Positions 19,146 through 27,976 of a DNA stretch of 64,000 nucleotides are shown one piece after another. The stretch's first letter is position 1. The number at the start of each line of letters is the position of its first letter. Under the pieces are notes generated by a model that searched no databases, was not told where the DNA came from, and was given only the letters and a program-made list of their open reading frames with translations. Made by a program: the position numbers and the translations under genes. This stretch comes from Niallia circulans (GTDB lineage: Bacteria; Bacillota; Bacilli; Bacillales; Cytobacillaceae): NCBI RefSeq assembly GCF_003726095.1, contig NZ_CP026031.1, positions 3,534,001-3,598,000 on the forward strand. Direction: 5' to 3'.

Positions 19146-19862
19146 ATGAGTACAGCCTTATTAGAAACCAAAAGTCTTACAAAAAAGTTTGGCAAAGAAA
19201 CAGCTGTTTCAGATGTTTCACTAACTGTTCAGAAAAACAGTATTTATGGTCTACTTGGACCAAATGGAGCTGGGAAATCAACAACACTAAAAATTTTGAC
19301 AGGAATTTTACGGAAGACTTCTGGTGAGGTTTTCTTCGACGGACATAAATGGAAACGTTCTGATTTGCAAAATATTGGATCTTTAATAGAAGCTCCGCCC
19401 CTTTACGATAATTTAACAGCATTTGAAAATGTAAAAGTACATGCCACGTTGCTGGGCCTATCTGAGGAGCGGATACACAGTGTGCTAAAAACTGTAGATA
19501 TGCAGCATGCTGGTAAGAAAAGAGCAGGCCAGTTTTCTATGGGGATGAGGCAGCGACTGGGAATCGCTATTGCTTTATTAAATCATCCTAAATTATTAAT
19601 TCTTGATGAACCTACGAACGGGCTTGATCCAATCGGTATTCAGGAGCTCAGAGACCTTATCCGCTCTTTTCCTCAAGAAGGAATAACCGTTATTTTATCT
19701 AGTCATATCCTTTCAGAAGTCGAACAAATAGCAGATCATATTGGGATTATCATCGGCGGTCACCTTGGATACCAGGGCGAAATAAATAAAATTGATGATT
19801 TAGAGCATTTGTTTATGGAAGTTGTAAAGGCAAGCCGTGAAAAAGAGGGTGTAAAAAAATGA
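19146..19862 (+). CDS. spaF: Lantibiotic-immunity ABC transporter ATP-binding protein (SpaF/LanF-like)
   Basis: 238 residues. Walker A GPNGAGKS, signature FSMGMRQR, Walker B LLILDEPTNGLD, switch SSHILSE. The Q-loop glutamine is replaced by glutamate (SLIEAPPLY), the E-loop characteristic of LanF immunity ATPases. It pumps lantibiotic from the membrane with the two permeases that follow. Start ATG 19146 is six bases after GGGAGGG; an in-frame ATG 27 bases earlier is inside the preceding gene. It overlaps spaE by four bases. Confidence 0.85.
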   Translation: MSTALLETKSLTKKFGKETAVSDVSLTVQKNSIYGLLGPNGAGKSTTLKILTGILRKTSGEVFFDGHKWKRSDLQNIGSLIEAPPLYDNLTAFENVKVHATLLGLSEERIHSVLKTVDMQHAGKKRAGQFSMGMRQRLGIAIALLNHPKLLILDEPTNGLDPIGIQELRDLIRSFPQEGITVILSSHILSEVEQIADHIGIIIGGHLGYQGEINKIDDLEHLFMEVVKASREKEGVKK

Positions 19863-20614
19863 TAAATTATATGAAGGCCGAAAACCTGAAGTTTAAGCGG
19901 ACTTTTTCTAGAAAAATGATAATCTTTGTACCGCTCCTTAATATAGGTTTTTCTTTTTTAATGAACAATCAATTTTTTGTTTCCGGTACTTTTAACTGGT
20001 GGTCTATTATTTTTATGCCGGTGATGATTGCTTTACTTTGTTCATTATCTCATCAAAAAGAAAAAAAAGCCTCTAATTATACTGGCACATATTCATTGCC
20101 TATTGATTTGGGGAGATTATGGTATTCTAAGATTGTCATTATTATGATTTATTCGTTATTATCTCAAATTGTATTTTTATTGTTTATGTTACTCATGGGA
20201 TTCGTTATAGCTGATTTTACCATTGTTACGCTTTCTACAGTTGCCGCAAGTTTATTGCTTTGGGTAACAAGCCTTTGGCAGGTTCCACTTTGTTTATTTG
20301 TGGCCAAAAAGTGGGGTCTTACGATAGCGGTAATGTTGAATCTCATAGGAACATTTATTCTGGGTATAATGCCGGCATCTCGCTCTTTTTGGTGGTTTAT
20401 TCCTTGGAGCTGGCCAATTCGAATGATGTGTCCAACAATAGGTATTCACCCTAACGGTCTGTTGCTTGAAAAAAATAATCCTTTGTTGAGTTGGATGGTC
20501 GTCCCTCCTGCTATATTGATTTCTGTACTATTATTTTTGATAATGGCGTTTTTGACCAGCCGTTCGTTTGCTTCTTCCATTGATTATAGAATAAAAAAGC
20601 AAGGGGCGATGTAA
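19859..20614 (+). CDS. spaE: Lantibiotic-immunity ABC permease (SpaE, MutE/EpiE family)
   Basis: 251 residues, the same length as SpaE. Six hydrophobic helices (about 20-40, 48-64, 100-122, 132-158, 165-188 and 218-238). It starts in an ATGA overlap with spaF. N-terminal KAENLKFKRTFSRKM is typical of the EpiE/MutE permease group. It forms a heteromeric exporter with SpaF and SpaG for self-protection against a lantibiotic. Confidence 0.8.
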   Translation: MINYMKAENLKFKRTFSRKMIIFVPLLNIGFSFLMNNQFFVSGTFNWWSIIFMPVMIALLCSLSHQKEKKASNYTGTYSLPIDLGRLWYSKIVIIMIYSLLSQIVFLLFMLLMGFVIADFTIVTLSTVAASLLLWVTSLWQVPLCLFVAKKWGLTIAVMLNLIGTFILGIMPASRSFWWFIPWSWPIRMMCPTIGIHPNGLLLEKNNPLLSWMVVPPAILISVLLFLIMAFLTSRSFASSIDYRIKKQGAM

Positions 20615-20615
20615 A

Positions 20616-21380
20616 GTGAGACTGCTTTTGAGGTGTTTACAAGCTGATTTTCAAAAAAACAGGCACACCTCCTTTATGTGGCTGCATTTCATTATCCCTA
20701 TAGTTTGTTCAGTTGTATTAATCCTGTATTATTATGGAAGAGACCAAAGCCAATTTCACTTGTATAAATCTTTTATGGAAGCTATTGCTATTGCATTGCC
20801 GTTGCTCATAGGGGTCTTATGCGGCATGACCGCATCTTTAGAAGAACAGGCTGGAAAATTTCAAGTGTTGCTGGGAGGCACATCTCCAAAAATTATTGCT
20901 TATGCCAGTAAAATGTTAATGCTTCTTCTCATGGAACTTTGCTCAATTGGCATAGCGCTTTTCCTTTATATAATGGGATTAACATTTATTTTAAATGTGC
21001 CGGATTTGTCTTATGATATTTTTATAACAGGTGCTGCCTGGCTGGTTGCAGGTAGTGTCATTCTATATGTTATTTATTTTTTTATCAGCTGTATGTTTGG
21101 AATGGGTGCTTCTGTCCTGATAGGCGGAGCAGGCCTGCTTATGACAGCACTCATGAATACTGGATTAGGAGATGCGATATGGAAATATAATCCTTGGGCT
21201 TGGAGTATTAGACTATCAGGTTTAAATGGGGTTCTCCATTTTATAGAAAAAGATAATTATTCTTTATTAATGCATGAAATAAATTCAGGAGTATTCATTG
21301 TGATTTTTGGTACAATCTGTATAATCATTGCCGGTCTAATATGGTTTAACAGATGGGAAGGCAGAAAAACATTTGAATAG
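20616..21380 (+). CDS. spaG: Lantibiotic-immunity ABC permease (SpaG, MutG family)
   Basis: 254 residues, six predicted membrane helices. It starts with GTG one base after the spaE stop, with AAGGGG about ten bases before. The pattern N-terminal cytoplasmic LLRCLQADFQKNRHTSFMWLH, followed by helices, matches the second permease of LanFEG systems. It is the partner of SpaE and SpaF. Confidence 0.78.
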   Translation: MRLLLRCLQADFQKNRHTSFMWLHFIIPIVCSVVLILYYYGRDQSQFHLYKSFMEAIAIALPLLIGVLCGMTASLEEQAGKFQVLLGGTSPKIIAYASKMLMLLLMELCSIGIALFLYIMGLTFILNVPDLSYDIFITGAAWLVAGSVILYVIYFFISCMFGMGASVLIGGAGLLMTALMNTGLGDAIWKYNPWAWSIRLSGLNGVLHFIEKDNYSLLMHEINSGVFIVIFGTICIIIAGLIWFNRWEGRKTFE

Positions 21381-21397
21381 CATGAGGAGGACGGGAA

Positions 21398-22060
21398 ATG
21401 GCAAAAATCCTTGCTGTCGATGATGAAAAAGATATTCTTGCACTGATACAAAACATTTTGCGCCGTGACCAGCATAAAGTCGACACTTTAGATCGTGTTA
21501 AAGGCCAGCCGCCTGATTTATTTCAAGGATATGATTTAATTTTGCTTGATGTTATGATGCCGGACATTGACGGTTTTGAGCTATGTAAACAGATACGCCC
21601 TTTGGTGGATTGTCCCATATTATTCCTCACAGCTAAAACCGAAGAGGAAGCGATAATCAATGGCCTCATTACTGGCGGAGATGATTATATTACAAAGCCC
21701 TTCGGCGTTAGGGAGCTTAGTGCTAGAGTTAATGCTCACTTAAGAAGGGAACGGAGAGACAAACATCAATCGAAAAGAGTCATCTCTGGTTTTTTATTTC
21801 ATTTTGATAGTAAAGAAGTATTTATCAATAACCAAAAACTTAACTTAACAAAAAATGAATATAAAATATTTGAATTTTTAGCTCAACATAAAGGGAGAAC
21901 TTTTTCAAGAGAACAAATTTACGAAGAGATATATGGATTAGAGGGGAATGCCTTGTATTCAACAATTACGGAGTTTATCAGAACGATTCGCAGAAAATGT
22001 AACGAGCATAATGCAGACCCTATCAAAACGGTATGGGGCTTTGGGTACAAATGGGAATAA
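21398..22060 (+). CDS. spaR: OmpR-family response regulator (SpaR-like)
   Basis: 220 residues, exactly the length of SpaR. Receiver domain 1-115 with D8-D9, phospho-acceptor D51 (LILLDVMMPDIDG) and the conserved K in YITKPFG. The winged-helix domain (about 125-220) ends WGFGYKWE. In subtilin producers SpaR activates immunity and biosynthesis promoters through spa-boxes; one lies at 18547-18562 upstream of this operon. It lies 17 bases after spaG and overlaps spaK by ten bases if spaK starts at 22051. Confidence 0.85.
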   Translation: MAKILAVDDEKDILALIQNILRRDQHKVDTLDRVKGQPPDLFQGYDLILLDVMMPDIDGFELCKQIRPLVDCPILFLTAKTEEEAIINGLITGGDDYITKPFGVRELSARVNAHLRRERRDKHQSKRVISGFLFHFDSKEVFINNQKLNLTKNEYKIFEFLAQHKGRTFSREQIYEEIYGLEGNALYSTITEFIRTIRRKCNEHNADPIKTVWGFGYKWE

Positions 22061-23433
22061 ATCATAAAGGCCAAAAAACACTTCTTAGAGAACTGATAAA
22101 GTATATAGCTGCGTTATGTATTAGTTTGATTGTACTTGCTTTACTCTATTTATTTATGAATACCATCGCTATGAATATGGGCTTCTCACATCCAGCAAAT
22201 TATAATGAACGAGAAGCAGAGAAACTTATGCCGAAGCTGGAACATGTAGATAAAATAACTGCTGATATGATTCCCGATACGATGTCATTTGCCCTCCTTG
22301 ATAAAGAAACAAAACAAAAAACAGCTGGAACTATTAAAGTAAAAGATCTGAAACTGGTAAAAAAGAAGATTGAAAAAAAACCGTATGTTAATTATAAACA
22401 AAAAGGATATTTGGTTATAGAAAGAAAAAATGAGTATTGTATTTTGCAATATTCATTACGGGCAGATTTTAGCTCACCTTTATTAAGAAAATACCTTCCT
22501 AATTATGAATTAACGAGTATCAGTATTTTGATAGTCTTGCTCATTATAGACATTTCTATTATAACAACGTACTTTGCTAATAGATTAAGAATACATTTTG
22601 AAACACTGAATGTAATTACTCGATATATAAAAGAGCAAAATTTGCAGTTTACCCCCGAATTTACACATATTAAGGAATTTGACGATGTAATTGACTCCTT
22701 AATTGAAATGAGAGATGCTCTTCGGTCATCACTCGAGGCTCAGTGGCGGTTAGAAAAAAATAAGAAAGAGCAAATTGGTGCTTTGGCACATGATATCAAA
22801 ATCCCGATTACCATTATTAAGGGAAATGCTGAATTACTCAGTTTGTCTATTCAAAACGAAGAACAAGCTGAGTATACAAAGTATATTCTTGGAGCAGGAA
22901 ATCAAATTGAACAATATATTTCTCAGCTGATTTATCTTTCGAAAACAGAGGAGTCCTTAACTATTCATTTGGAGAAAGCCTTTATAGATAAGCTGACAGA
23001 AACTCTGCAGAAAGATATATCCGCCTATAAAGGGAATAAAAAAATAACTATTTCATTTAAAAAAGAAAATCTCAAGAAAGAGGCGGAAATAGACTGGCAG
23101 CTGTTACATAGGGCGTTATTGAATATTTTAACAAATGCGGTTGATTATACACCGGAAGATGGGACTGTCTCGGTGCATGCGGAATGCGATTCTGATACTC
23201 TTTACTTTTTTGTAAAAGACACAGGAAATGGATTTTCGGAAAGCGGGCTAAAAAAAGCAACAGAACTTTTTTACATGGATGACAAGGCCCGTCAGTCTAA
23301 AGGTCATTATGGAATGGGGTTGACCTTCGCAAAAAATGCTGTGAATCTCCATAATGGAGAACTGACTCTTGGAAACACGATAGAGGGTGGCGGAGAAGTG
23401 CGAGTGAAAATACCCTTATATAGAAATCATTAA
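22051..23433 (+). CDS. spaK: Sensor histidine kinase (SpaK-like)
   Basis: 460 residues (SpaK 459). Two membrane helices (about 14-36 and 145-168) flank an extracytoplasmic sensor. Then come a HAMP-like linker, H-box ALAHDIKIPITIIKGNAELL, N-box LLNILTNAVDY and G-boxes DTGNGFSESG and GHYGMGLTFAKN. SpaK senses extracellular subtilin. ATG 22051 is preferred because the upstream ATG 22033 would overlap spaR by 28 bases without a better ribosome-binding site. It is the last gene of the immunity operon. Confidence 0.85.
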   Translation: MGINHKGQKTLLRELIKYIAALCISLIVLALLYLFMNTIAMNMGFSHPANYNEREAEKLMPKLEHVDKITADMIPDTMSFALLDKETKQKTAGTIKVKDLKLVKKKIEKKPYVNYKQKGYLVIERKNEYCILQYSLRADFSSPLLRKYLPNYELTSISILIVLLIIDISIITTYFANRLRIHFETLNVITRYIKEQNLQFTPEFTHIKEFDDVIDSLIEMRDALRSSLEAQWRLEKNKKEQIGALAHDIKIPITIIKGNAELLSLSIQNEEQAEYTKYILGAGNQIEQYISQLIYLSKTEESLTIHLEKAFIDKLTETLQKDISAYKGNKKITISFKKENLKKEAEIDWQLLHRALLNILTNAVDYTPEDGTVSVHAECDSDTLYFFVKDTGNGFSESGLKKATELFYMDDKARQSKGHYGMGLTFAKNAVNLHNGELTLGNTIEGGGEVRVKIPLYRNH

Positions 23434-23486
23434 ACCCACGCCCTATCTGGAAGTGGGTTATAATGCTTCGCGCTATATAAAGGCAA

Positions 23487-23660
23487 ATGAAAATGCTGAT
23501 GATGATCGATGCTGACAGCAATGCTAATATAATATTCAGTTTCATCATCTCTTTATTTATTTCTTATATTATCTTACAAAGACTGAAGAGTATTATAGGA
23601 ATAGAAAAAAGAAAAGGAGAAATCGGAAGCTCTGCAAATGTTGAAGAAACAACTTATTAA
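23487..23660 (+). CDS. Possible 57-residue membrane protein or gene remnant
   Basis: Open frame MKMLMMIDADSNAN followed by one hydrophobic helix (IIFSFIISLFISYIIL) and a charged tail ending NVEETTY, stopping exactly where a strong terminator begins. The ribosome-binding site is weak (AAAGG, three bases). Just upstream another frame reads PYLEVGYNASRYIKANENADDD before stops. The two together could be the frameshifted tail of a lost membrane protein. Confidence 0.25.
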   Translation: MKMLMMIDADSNANIIFSFIISLFISYIILQRLKSIIGIEKRKGEIGSSANVEETTY

Positions 23661-23697
23661 AAAGAGGAAAGCGTCTATTTTCGCTTTCCTCTTTTTG
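23658..23697 (+). terminator. Bidirectional terminator between the spa operon and argS
   Basis: AAAAAGAGGAAAGCG and CGCTTTCCTCTTTTT form a 15-pair stem. It serves the plus-strand cassette and the minus-strand argS. Confidence 0.9.
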
Positions 23698-23702
23698 ATT
23701 TA

Positions 23703-25373
23703 TTACATTTTTTCTGGTGCAGATACGCCAATAAGCGCCAAGGCGTTTCTTAATGTGATTTGCGTTGCTTGGATTAATGCTAAACGTGCTTTTGTTCTTT
23801 CTAAGTTGTCTGCATCTAATACTTTTTCAGCATTATAGAAGCTATGGAAAGTAGATGCCAAGTCGTAAATATAATTCGTAATACGGTGTGGCATTCTCTT
23901 TAATGCCGCTTCTCCTACTGCTTGCGGGAATTCTCCTAATTTCTTTAATAGGTCAAATTCCTTTTCCGCCGTAATTAGTGCAGCATTTAGCTCGTCCTTC
24001 GGCTCGATTCCTTGTTCTTTTCCTTGTCGAAGGATACTAGAGATACGAGCATGGGCATATTGTGCATAATATACTGGGTTTTCATTCGATTGGGATACAG
24101 CTAGATCTAAGTCAAAATCTAAATGCGTATCTGCACTTCTCATAGCAAAGAAATAACGAGTTGCATCTAGGCCTACTTCTTCTACTAGGTCTCTCATTGT
24201 TACAGCTTTTCCTGTACGCTTACTCATCTTCATTTTTTCGCCATTTTTGTATAAGTGAACAAGCTGAATAATTTCCACTTCTAATGCTTCTTTGTTATAT
24301 CCTAATGCTTGGATTGCAGCTTTCATACGAGGAATATAACCATGATGATCTGCACCCCAAATATTGATAAGCTTTTCAAAGCCTCTATCTAATTTATCCT
24401 TATGATAAGCGATGTCTGGCAATAAGTACGTATAAGATCCGTCATTTTTAATAAGCACACGGTCTTTATCATCTTCAAAATCAGTAGAACGTAACCATGT
24501 CGCTCCATCTTGTTCAAAAATATAGCCATTCTCCTTTAACTTGTTTAACGCTATATCAATCTTTCCGTTTTGATAAAGAGATGTTTCGGAGAACCACACA
24601 TCAAATTTTACACGGAAATCTTCTAAATCCTGTTTCAGTTTAGCCATTTCATACTTCAGTCCGTATTCACGGAAAAAGTCAAAACGTTCCTGTTCTGAAA
24701 CATGGACATACTTATCCCCATATTCTTCTGCTAACTTTTTCCCGATTCCGATAATGTCTTCCCCATGATAGCCATCTTGCGGCATTTCTTTTTCCATTCC
24801 TAACGCTTGGAAATAACGCGCTTCTACAGATAATGCCAAGTTATTAATTTGGTTACCAGCATCATTAATATAGTATTCTCTTGATACCTCATAGCCAGCT
24901 TTGTCTAAGATATTGCAAAGAGAATCTCCTACAGCTGCTCCACGCGCATGACCTAAGTGAAGGTCGCCAGTTGGGTTAGCTGAAACAAACTCTACTTGTA
25001 CTTTTTCATTATTTCCAACTGTAGTTTGTCCATATTGCTCTCCCGCTTGAAGGATGGTTGGAATTAAATCCGTTAGATAGCTGTTATCCATATAAAAATT
25101 GATAAAACCTGGACCTGCTATTTCTACTTTTTTAATAGAAGCTTTCGTTTGATCGAAATTCTCAATAATAGCCTCCGCAATCATTCTTGGCGCTTTTTTG
25201 GCAACTCTCGCTAATTGCATCGCCATATTCGTTGAATAATCACCATGGGCTTTATCTTTTGGCAATTCCAAGATTACTTCTGGAATTTGTTCTTCTGCTG
25301 CTAATCCAGCTTTTATGACGCTTTGTTTAATTTCTTCCTTTAGCTTGTCCTTTATTTGATCTACAATATTCAT
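23703..25373 (-). CDS. argS: Arginyl-tRNA synthetase
   Basis: 556 residues. Class I synthetase charging tRNA-Arg. N-terminal additional domain 1-110; HIGH-type motif [15 protein letters not shown] near residue 130; KMSKS-type KMSKRTGK near 375; anticodon-binding DALR domain at the C-terminus with [12 protein letters not shown]. Full length as in B. subtilis. ATG 25373 lies two bases after the ywiB stop, with GGAGGAG inside the end of ywiB. Confidence 0.97.
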   Translation of the reverse strand: MNIVDQIKDKLKEEIKQSVIKAGLAAEEQIPEVILELPKDKAHGDYSTNMAMQLARVAKKAPRMIAEAIIENFDQTKASIKKVEIAGPGFINFYMDNSYLTDLIPTILQAGEQYGQTTVGNNEKVQVEFVSANPTGDLHLGHARGAAVGDSLCNILDKAGYEVSREYYINDAGNQINNLALSVEARYFQALGMEKEMPQDGYHGEDIIGIGKKLAEEYGDKYVHVSEQERFDFFREYGLKYEMAKLKQDLEDFRVKFDVWFSETSLYQNGKIDIALNKLKENGYIFEQDGATWLRSTDFEDDKDRVLIKNDGSYTYLLPDIAYHKDKLDRGFEKLINIWGADHHGYIPRMKAAIQALGYNKEALEVEIIQLVHLYKNGEKMKMSKRTGKAVTMRDLVEEVGLDATRYFFAMRSADTHLDFDLDLAVSQSNENPVYYAQYAHARISSILRQGKEQGIEPKDELNAALITAEKEFDLLKKLGEFPQAVGEAALKRMPHRITNYIYDLASTFHSFYNAEKVLDADNLERTKARLALIQATQITLRNALALIGVSAPEKM

Positions 25374-25375
25374 TC

Positions 25376-25819
25376 TTACTCTGTCTCCTCCTTAAATGAA
25401 ATAGTCATATGATAGGTTCCATTATTGCTGCCTTGCATCTTTAAATCATATAAAATATCTAATGAACCTGTGGTTGCTTGCTGTTCCACTTCTAGCGCAA
25501 GTCTCTTTGTATCGGTAACTAGCTGAAATACACCGTATGGACTTTCATAGCTGCCGATCTTTTGTTTATTAATAAGAAAAGGAAGGCGCATTTTGACCGC
25601 TCCACTTCGAAGGATTAGTCCTTCCTTTTCTGTAATTTTAATAATTGTTTTAATGGTTCCTTCTTCTATGATTTCTTCATATTTTATATATTTACTAGTA
25701 TCTTTTTCTAAGTATTGACCAAACCCAATCCACTCAATACTTTCTTTATTTTTCCCATTATATATATGTGTTGTAACGTGTAATTTTACAGGCACCTGTT
25801 GCCCTGATGGTTGAGACAA
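25376..25819 (-). CDS. ywiB: YwiB, DUF1934 beta-barrel protein
   Basis: 147 residues. A beta-strand-rich, lipocalin-like DUF1934 protein of unknown function. Matching features are [12 protein letters not shown] near the start, [21 protein letters not shown] in the middle and MTISFKE at the end. It is coupled to argS as in B. subtilis. TTG 25819, eight bases after AAGGAAG, is the best start; GTG 25795 is an alternative that gives a protein closer in length to YwiB (142). Confidence 0.85.
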   Translation of the reverse strand: MSQPSGQQVPVKLHVTTHIYNGKNKESIEWIGFGQYLEKDTSKYIKYEEIIEEGTIKTIIKITEKEGLILRSGAVKMRLPFLINKQKIGSYESPYGVFQLVTDTKRLALEVEQQATTGSLDILYDLKMQGSNNGTYHMTISFKEETE

Positions 25820-25944
25820 CGACAACACTTCCTTTTCATTTACTGTGTAACTTTATAAGTATAAATTTTTTAAAGGGGAAGTGCAAGATGGTTCGCAAAA
25901 GAACGAAGATATTCTCTCTTGACAGAACCCTGCATGTGTAAAAA

Positions 25945-26433
25945 GGGTGAGACATAAGTATTTCAACCCAATATAACCCCGAACAATTATGCGTACATAT
26001 TAGAGAATATTCGTATAATTGTTTGGGGGTTTTTATTTATTTTAAGAAAAAAGGTTTGTGGTAATCACCCGCAGACTGAATACACTTCGCTTTCCATGGG
26101 GCGAGCGCCAAGCCTCCTCGTTCCTGCGGGGTCTTGGACTTTCTCGCAGCTCCCATAGGAGTCTACGTGTATTCAGTCTGCTCTGTTTTTTCCTAGTAAT
26201 TTTAGTTTGCTTAAAAACAAAATAAGCTTTAAAAAAGGAGTGAAATGGAACGGAGGATACTCGACTCCTGCGGGAAGCAGAGCAAAGCCTAAGACTCCAC
26301 AGGCTTTAGCCGAGGAGACTTAGGTTGCTCCCCGGCGCATCGTGTGTCTGTAGTGTAATGGAACGAATTGGTTTCACCACTGAATTAGAGATTGTTCGTC
26401 TTTATCCAATATATATTTTGTTTTGTCCCAGCC
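25945..26433. repeat. Composite intergenic repeat, about 490 bp, MITE-like
   Basis: Left end GGGTGAGACATAAG and right end (reverse complement) GGCTGGGACAAAACA form imperfect terminal inverted repeats. Inside are a 19-pair hairpin (25975-26031) with T-rich flank; a palindrome with 15-base perfect arms GCAGACTGAATACAC (26071-26085) and its complement (26167-26181) around a GC-rich core; and a second GC-rich hairpin block (26255-26335). No transposase. Parts recur at 14086-14200 and 53690-53945. Confidence 0.65.
25975..26040 (+). terminator. Strong hairpin within the composite repeat
   Basis: AACCCCGAACAATTATGCG pairs with CGTATAATTGTTTGGGGGTT and is followed by TTTTATTTATTTT. It has the form of an intrinsic terminator on the plus strand, although no plus-strand gene precedes it. 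Confidence 0.6.
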
Positions 26434-26441
26434 TCTTCTCT

Positions 26442-27542
26442 TTAATAATTGCTTAGTTCCTTGATTGGTGTTTGGATAATCACAGGGTTTTTAGATGGAT
26501 CTAGCCATTTTAAAATTTTCACAACATTTGCCTCTGTCGTTGCTGTACAGCCTAGTGTATAACTATTTGCAATATGGAAGAAGATTGCGCTTCCTTTATT
26601 AGGAATTCGCTTTGTATTATAGTCAATAACAAATCCATATTTATATGCCGGCACATTCATATTTTCAGCACTTTTCCATTGACCTTTTGTTTTCTTTTTC
26701 GACTGCCAAGTATTATATAGCTTAGATTTCGGATCATCTACCCATACATCATCTTTGGTTATTTTTCGATAAGGTAATTTTGTCCCAGGGTTTTTTTGTG
26801 TACCAAACGCTGTTCCGATCGTAAACTTACCAATGGGTGATTTTTTTCCGCCTTCACTCATATTTGAGGTAAAGCCGTATTTCCCAATATGTCCAGTTGT
26901 CGTTAAAACTGGAATCCATTCACCCTTTTTATTTTTTTCAAAGGTACGAATATCAGCAGAGGATGTATTATAGCCATTTGAAGTAACAAGGATCAATTGT
27001 TTATTTTTTCCTACTGTTTTTAGGCCTGCTGCTAAATTTTTTGGTGATGCGGGTTTTTTGGTTGTTAGGTATTTACTTGATGCCCAGCCTGTCTTACTGC
27101 CCACCGTTACCTTGCTCCAAGATCCCTTTGTTTGAGATACTTTTAAAGATTGATTTTTTTTGACTGTCGTAACTACTTTATAGTTAGTTCCTGCACCACT
27201 TCTTACATTTAACGTACTTGCTGTAACATACATCGTTTTTGTAGATGTCGTAGCTTTTGCTGCTGGCTTTTTTGTCGTTAAATATTTATTAGAGGCCCAG
27301 CCGGTTTTCTTTCCAACTGTCACTTTATCCCAAGAACCTTTTGTCTGGGTTACTGTTACAGCCTGATTTTTCTTAACGGTTGTCACTATTTTATAAGAAG
27401 TACCTGCCCCGCTTCTTATATTAAGAGTGCTTGCTGTCACATATTTCGTTTTTTTACTAGCAGCTTGAGCCGTATTTACCGAATGAAAGCCAGCAAATAA
27501 AACCATTACTCCTACTAATAGAACAAAAATCCTTTTTCCCAT
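26442..27542 (-). CDS. Secreted L,D-transpeptidase with two SH3b repeats
   Basis: 366 residues. Signal peptide (KRIFVLLVGVMVLFAGFHS, cleavage near TAQA-A). Two bacterial SH3 domains (about 35-90 and 105-160), each with TLN(I/V)RSGAGT and KTGWAS. The C-terminal catalytic domain is of the YkuD/ErfK type (about 175-345), with FFHIANSYTLGCTATTE supplying histidine and catalytic cysteine. Such enzymes crosslink or modify peptidoglycan. ATG 27542 is preferred over the ATG six bases upstream by its distance to GAAGG. Monocistronic; its 3' end abuts a composite repeat. Confidence 0.82.
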   Translation of the reverse strand: MGKRIFVLLVGVMVLFAGFHSVNTAQAASKKTKYVTASTLNIRSGAGTSYKIVTTVKKNQAVTVTQTKGSWDKVTVGKKTGWASNKYLTTKKPAAKATTSTKTMYVTASTLNVRSGAGTNYKVVTTVKKNQSLKVSQTKGSWSKVTVGSKTGWASSKYLTTKKPASPKNLAAGLKTVGKNKQLILVTSNGYNTSSADIRTFEKNKKGEWIPVLTTTGHIGKYGFTSNMSEGGKKSPIGKFTIGTAFGTQKNPGTKLPYRKITKDDVWVDDPKSKLYNTWQSKKKTKGQWKSAENMNVPAYKYGFVIDYNTKRIPNKGSAIFFHIANSYTLGCTATTEANVVKILKWLDPSKNPVIIQTPIKELSNY

Positions 27543-27888
27543 TTCCATCCTTCTCCCTATGTATAATCAAGCTTCTTTTTTTCATGGACAAGCATGCGCA
27601 AAATGCTCCATATGTAGTCTAGCAGAACACTATTTCAGTTTCTTAATATCTACATTACAAAGCTACAATATTTTCATTGCCATTCCAATCTCGAGGGGAA
27701 TTTTCTTGCCAAACGGCACTTATCTAGTAAAAATTGATAGTAGCCTTTTTCTAAAGTTAATGGTTGAATTTTAAAGCGTCTACTAAATAGATTAACTTCT
27801 CACTTTCTATATTTTAACATATTTATCCATTTTTCCGATGGTAAGTAAAGTGCATCCAGTTACGGAGGAAAACCACTAACCAGTAATA
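27543..27888. other. Intergenic region upstream of the L,D-transpeptidase
   Basis: About 350 bases holding the transpeptidase promoter region. A 71-codon plus-strand frame at 27559-27774 lacks a ribosome-binding site and family features. Nothing else stands out. Confidence 0.5.
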
Positions 27889-27936
27889 ATAAAGCCAAAC
27901 AACCATATGAAATCTTTGGTACAATTGTTTGGCTTT
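27889..27936 (-). terminator. Terminator downstream of speB
   Basis: AAAGCCAAACAA pairs with TTGTTTGGCTTT around a 25-base loop, 40 bases past the speB stop. The same CAAACAATT-type stem recurs at 14109 and 25980. Confidence 0.7.
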
Positions 27937-27976
27937 ATTTCTAGCTGGAACTATGTCCCCACTTATCAAAATTATA

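Noticed and set aside
23297..23548. 83-codon minus-strand hydrophobic frame overlapping the end of spaK
   Set aside because: Lies antisense to a clear coding region and lacks a convincing start signal.
27559..27774. 71-codon plus-strand frame beside the L,D-transpeptidase
   Set aside because: No ribosome-binding site and no family features; it occupies the transpeptidase promoter region.
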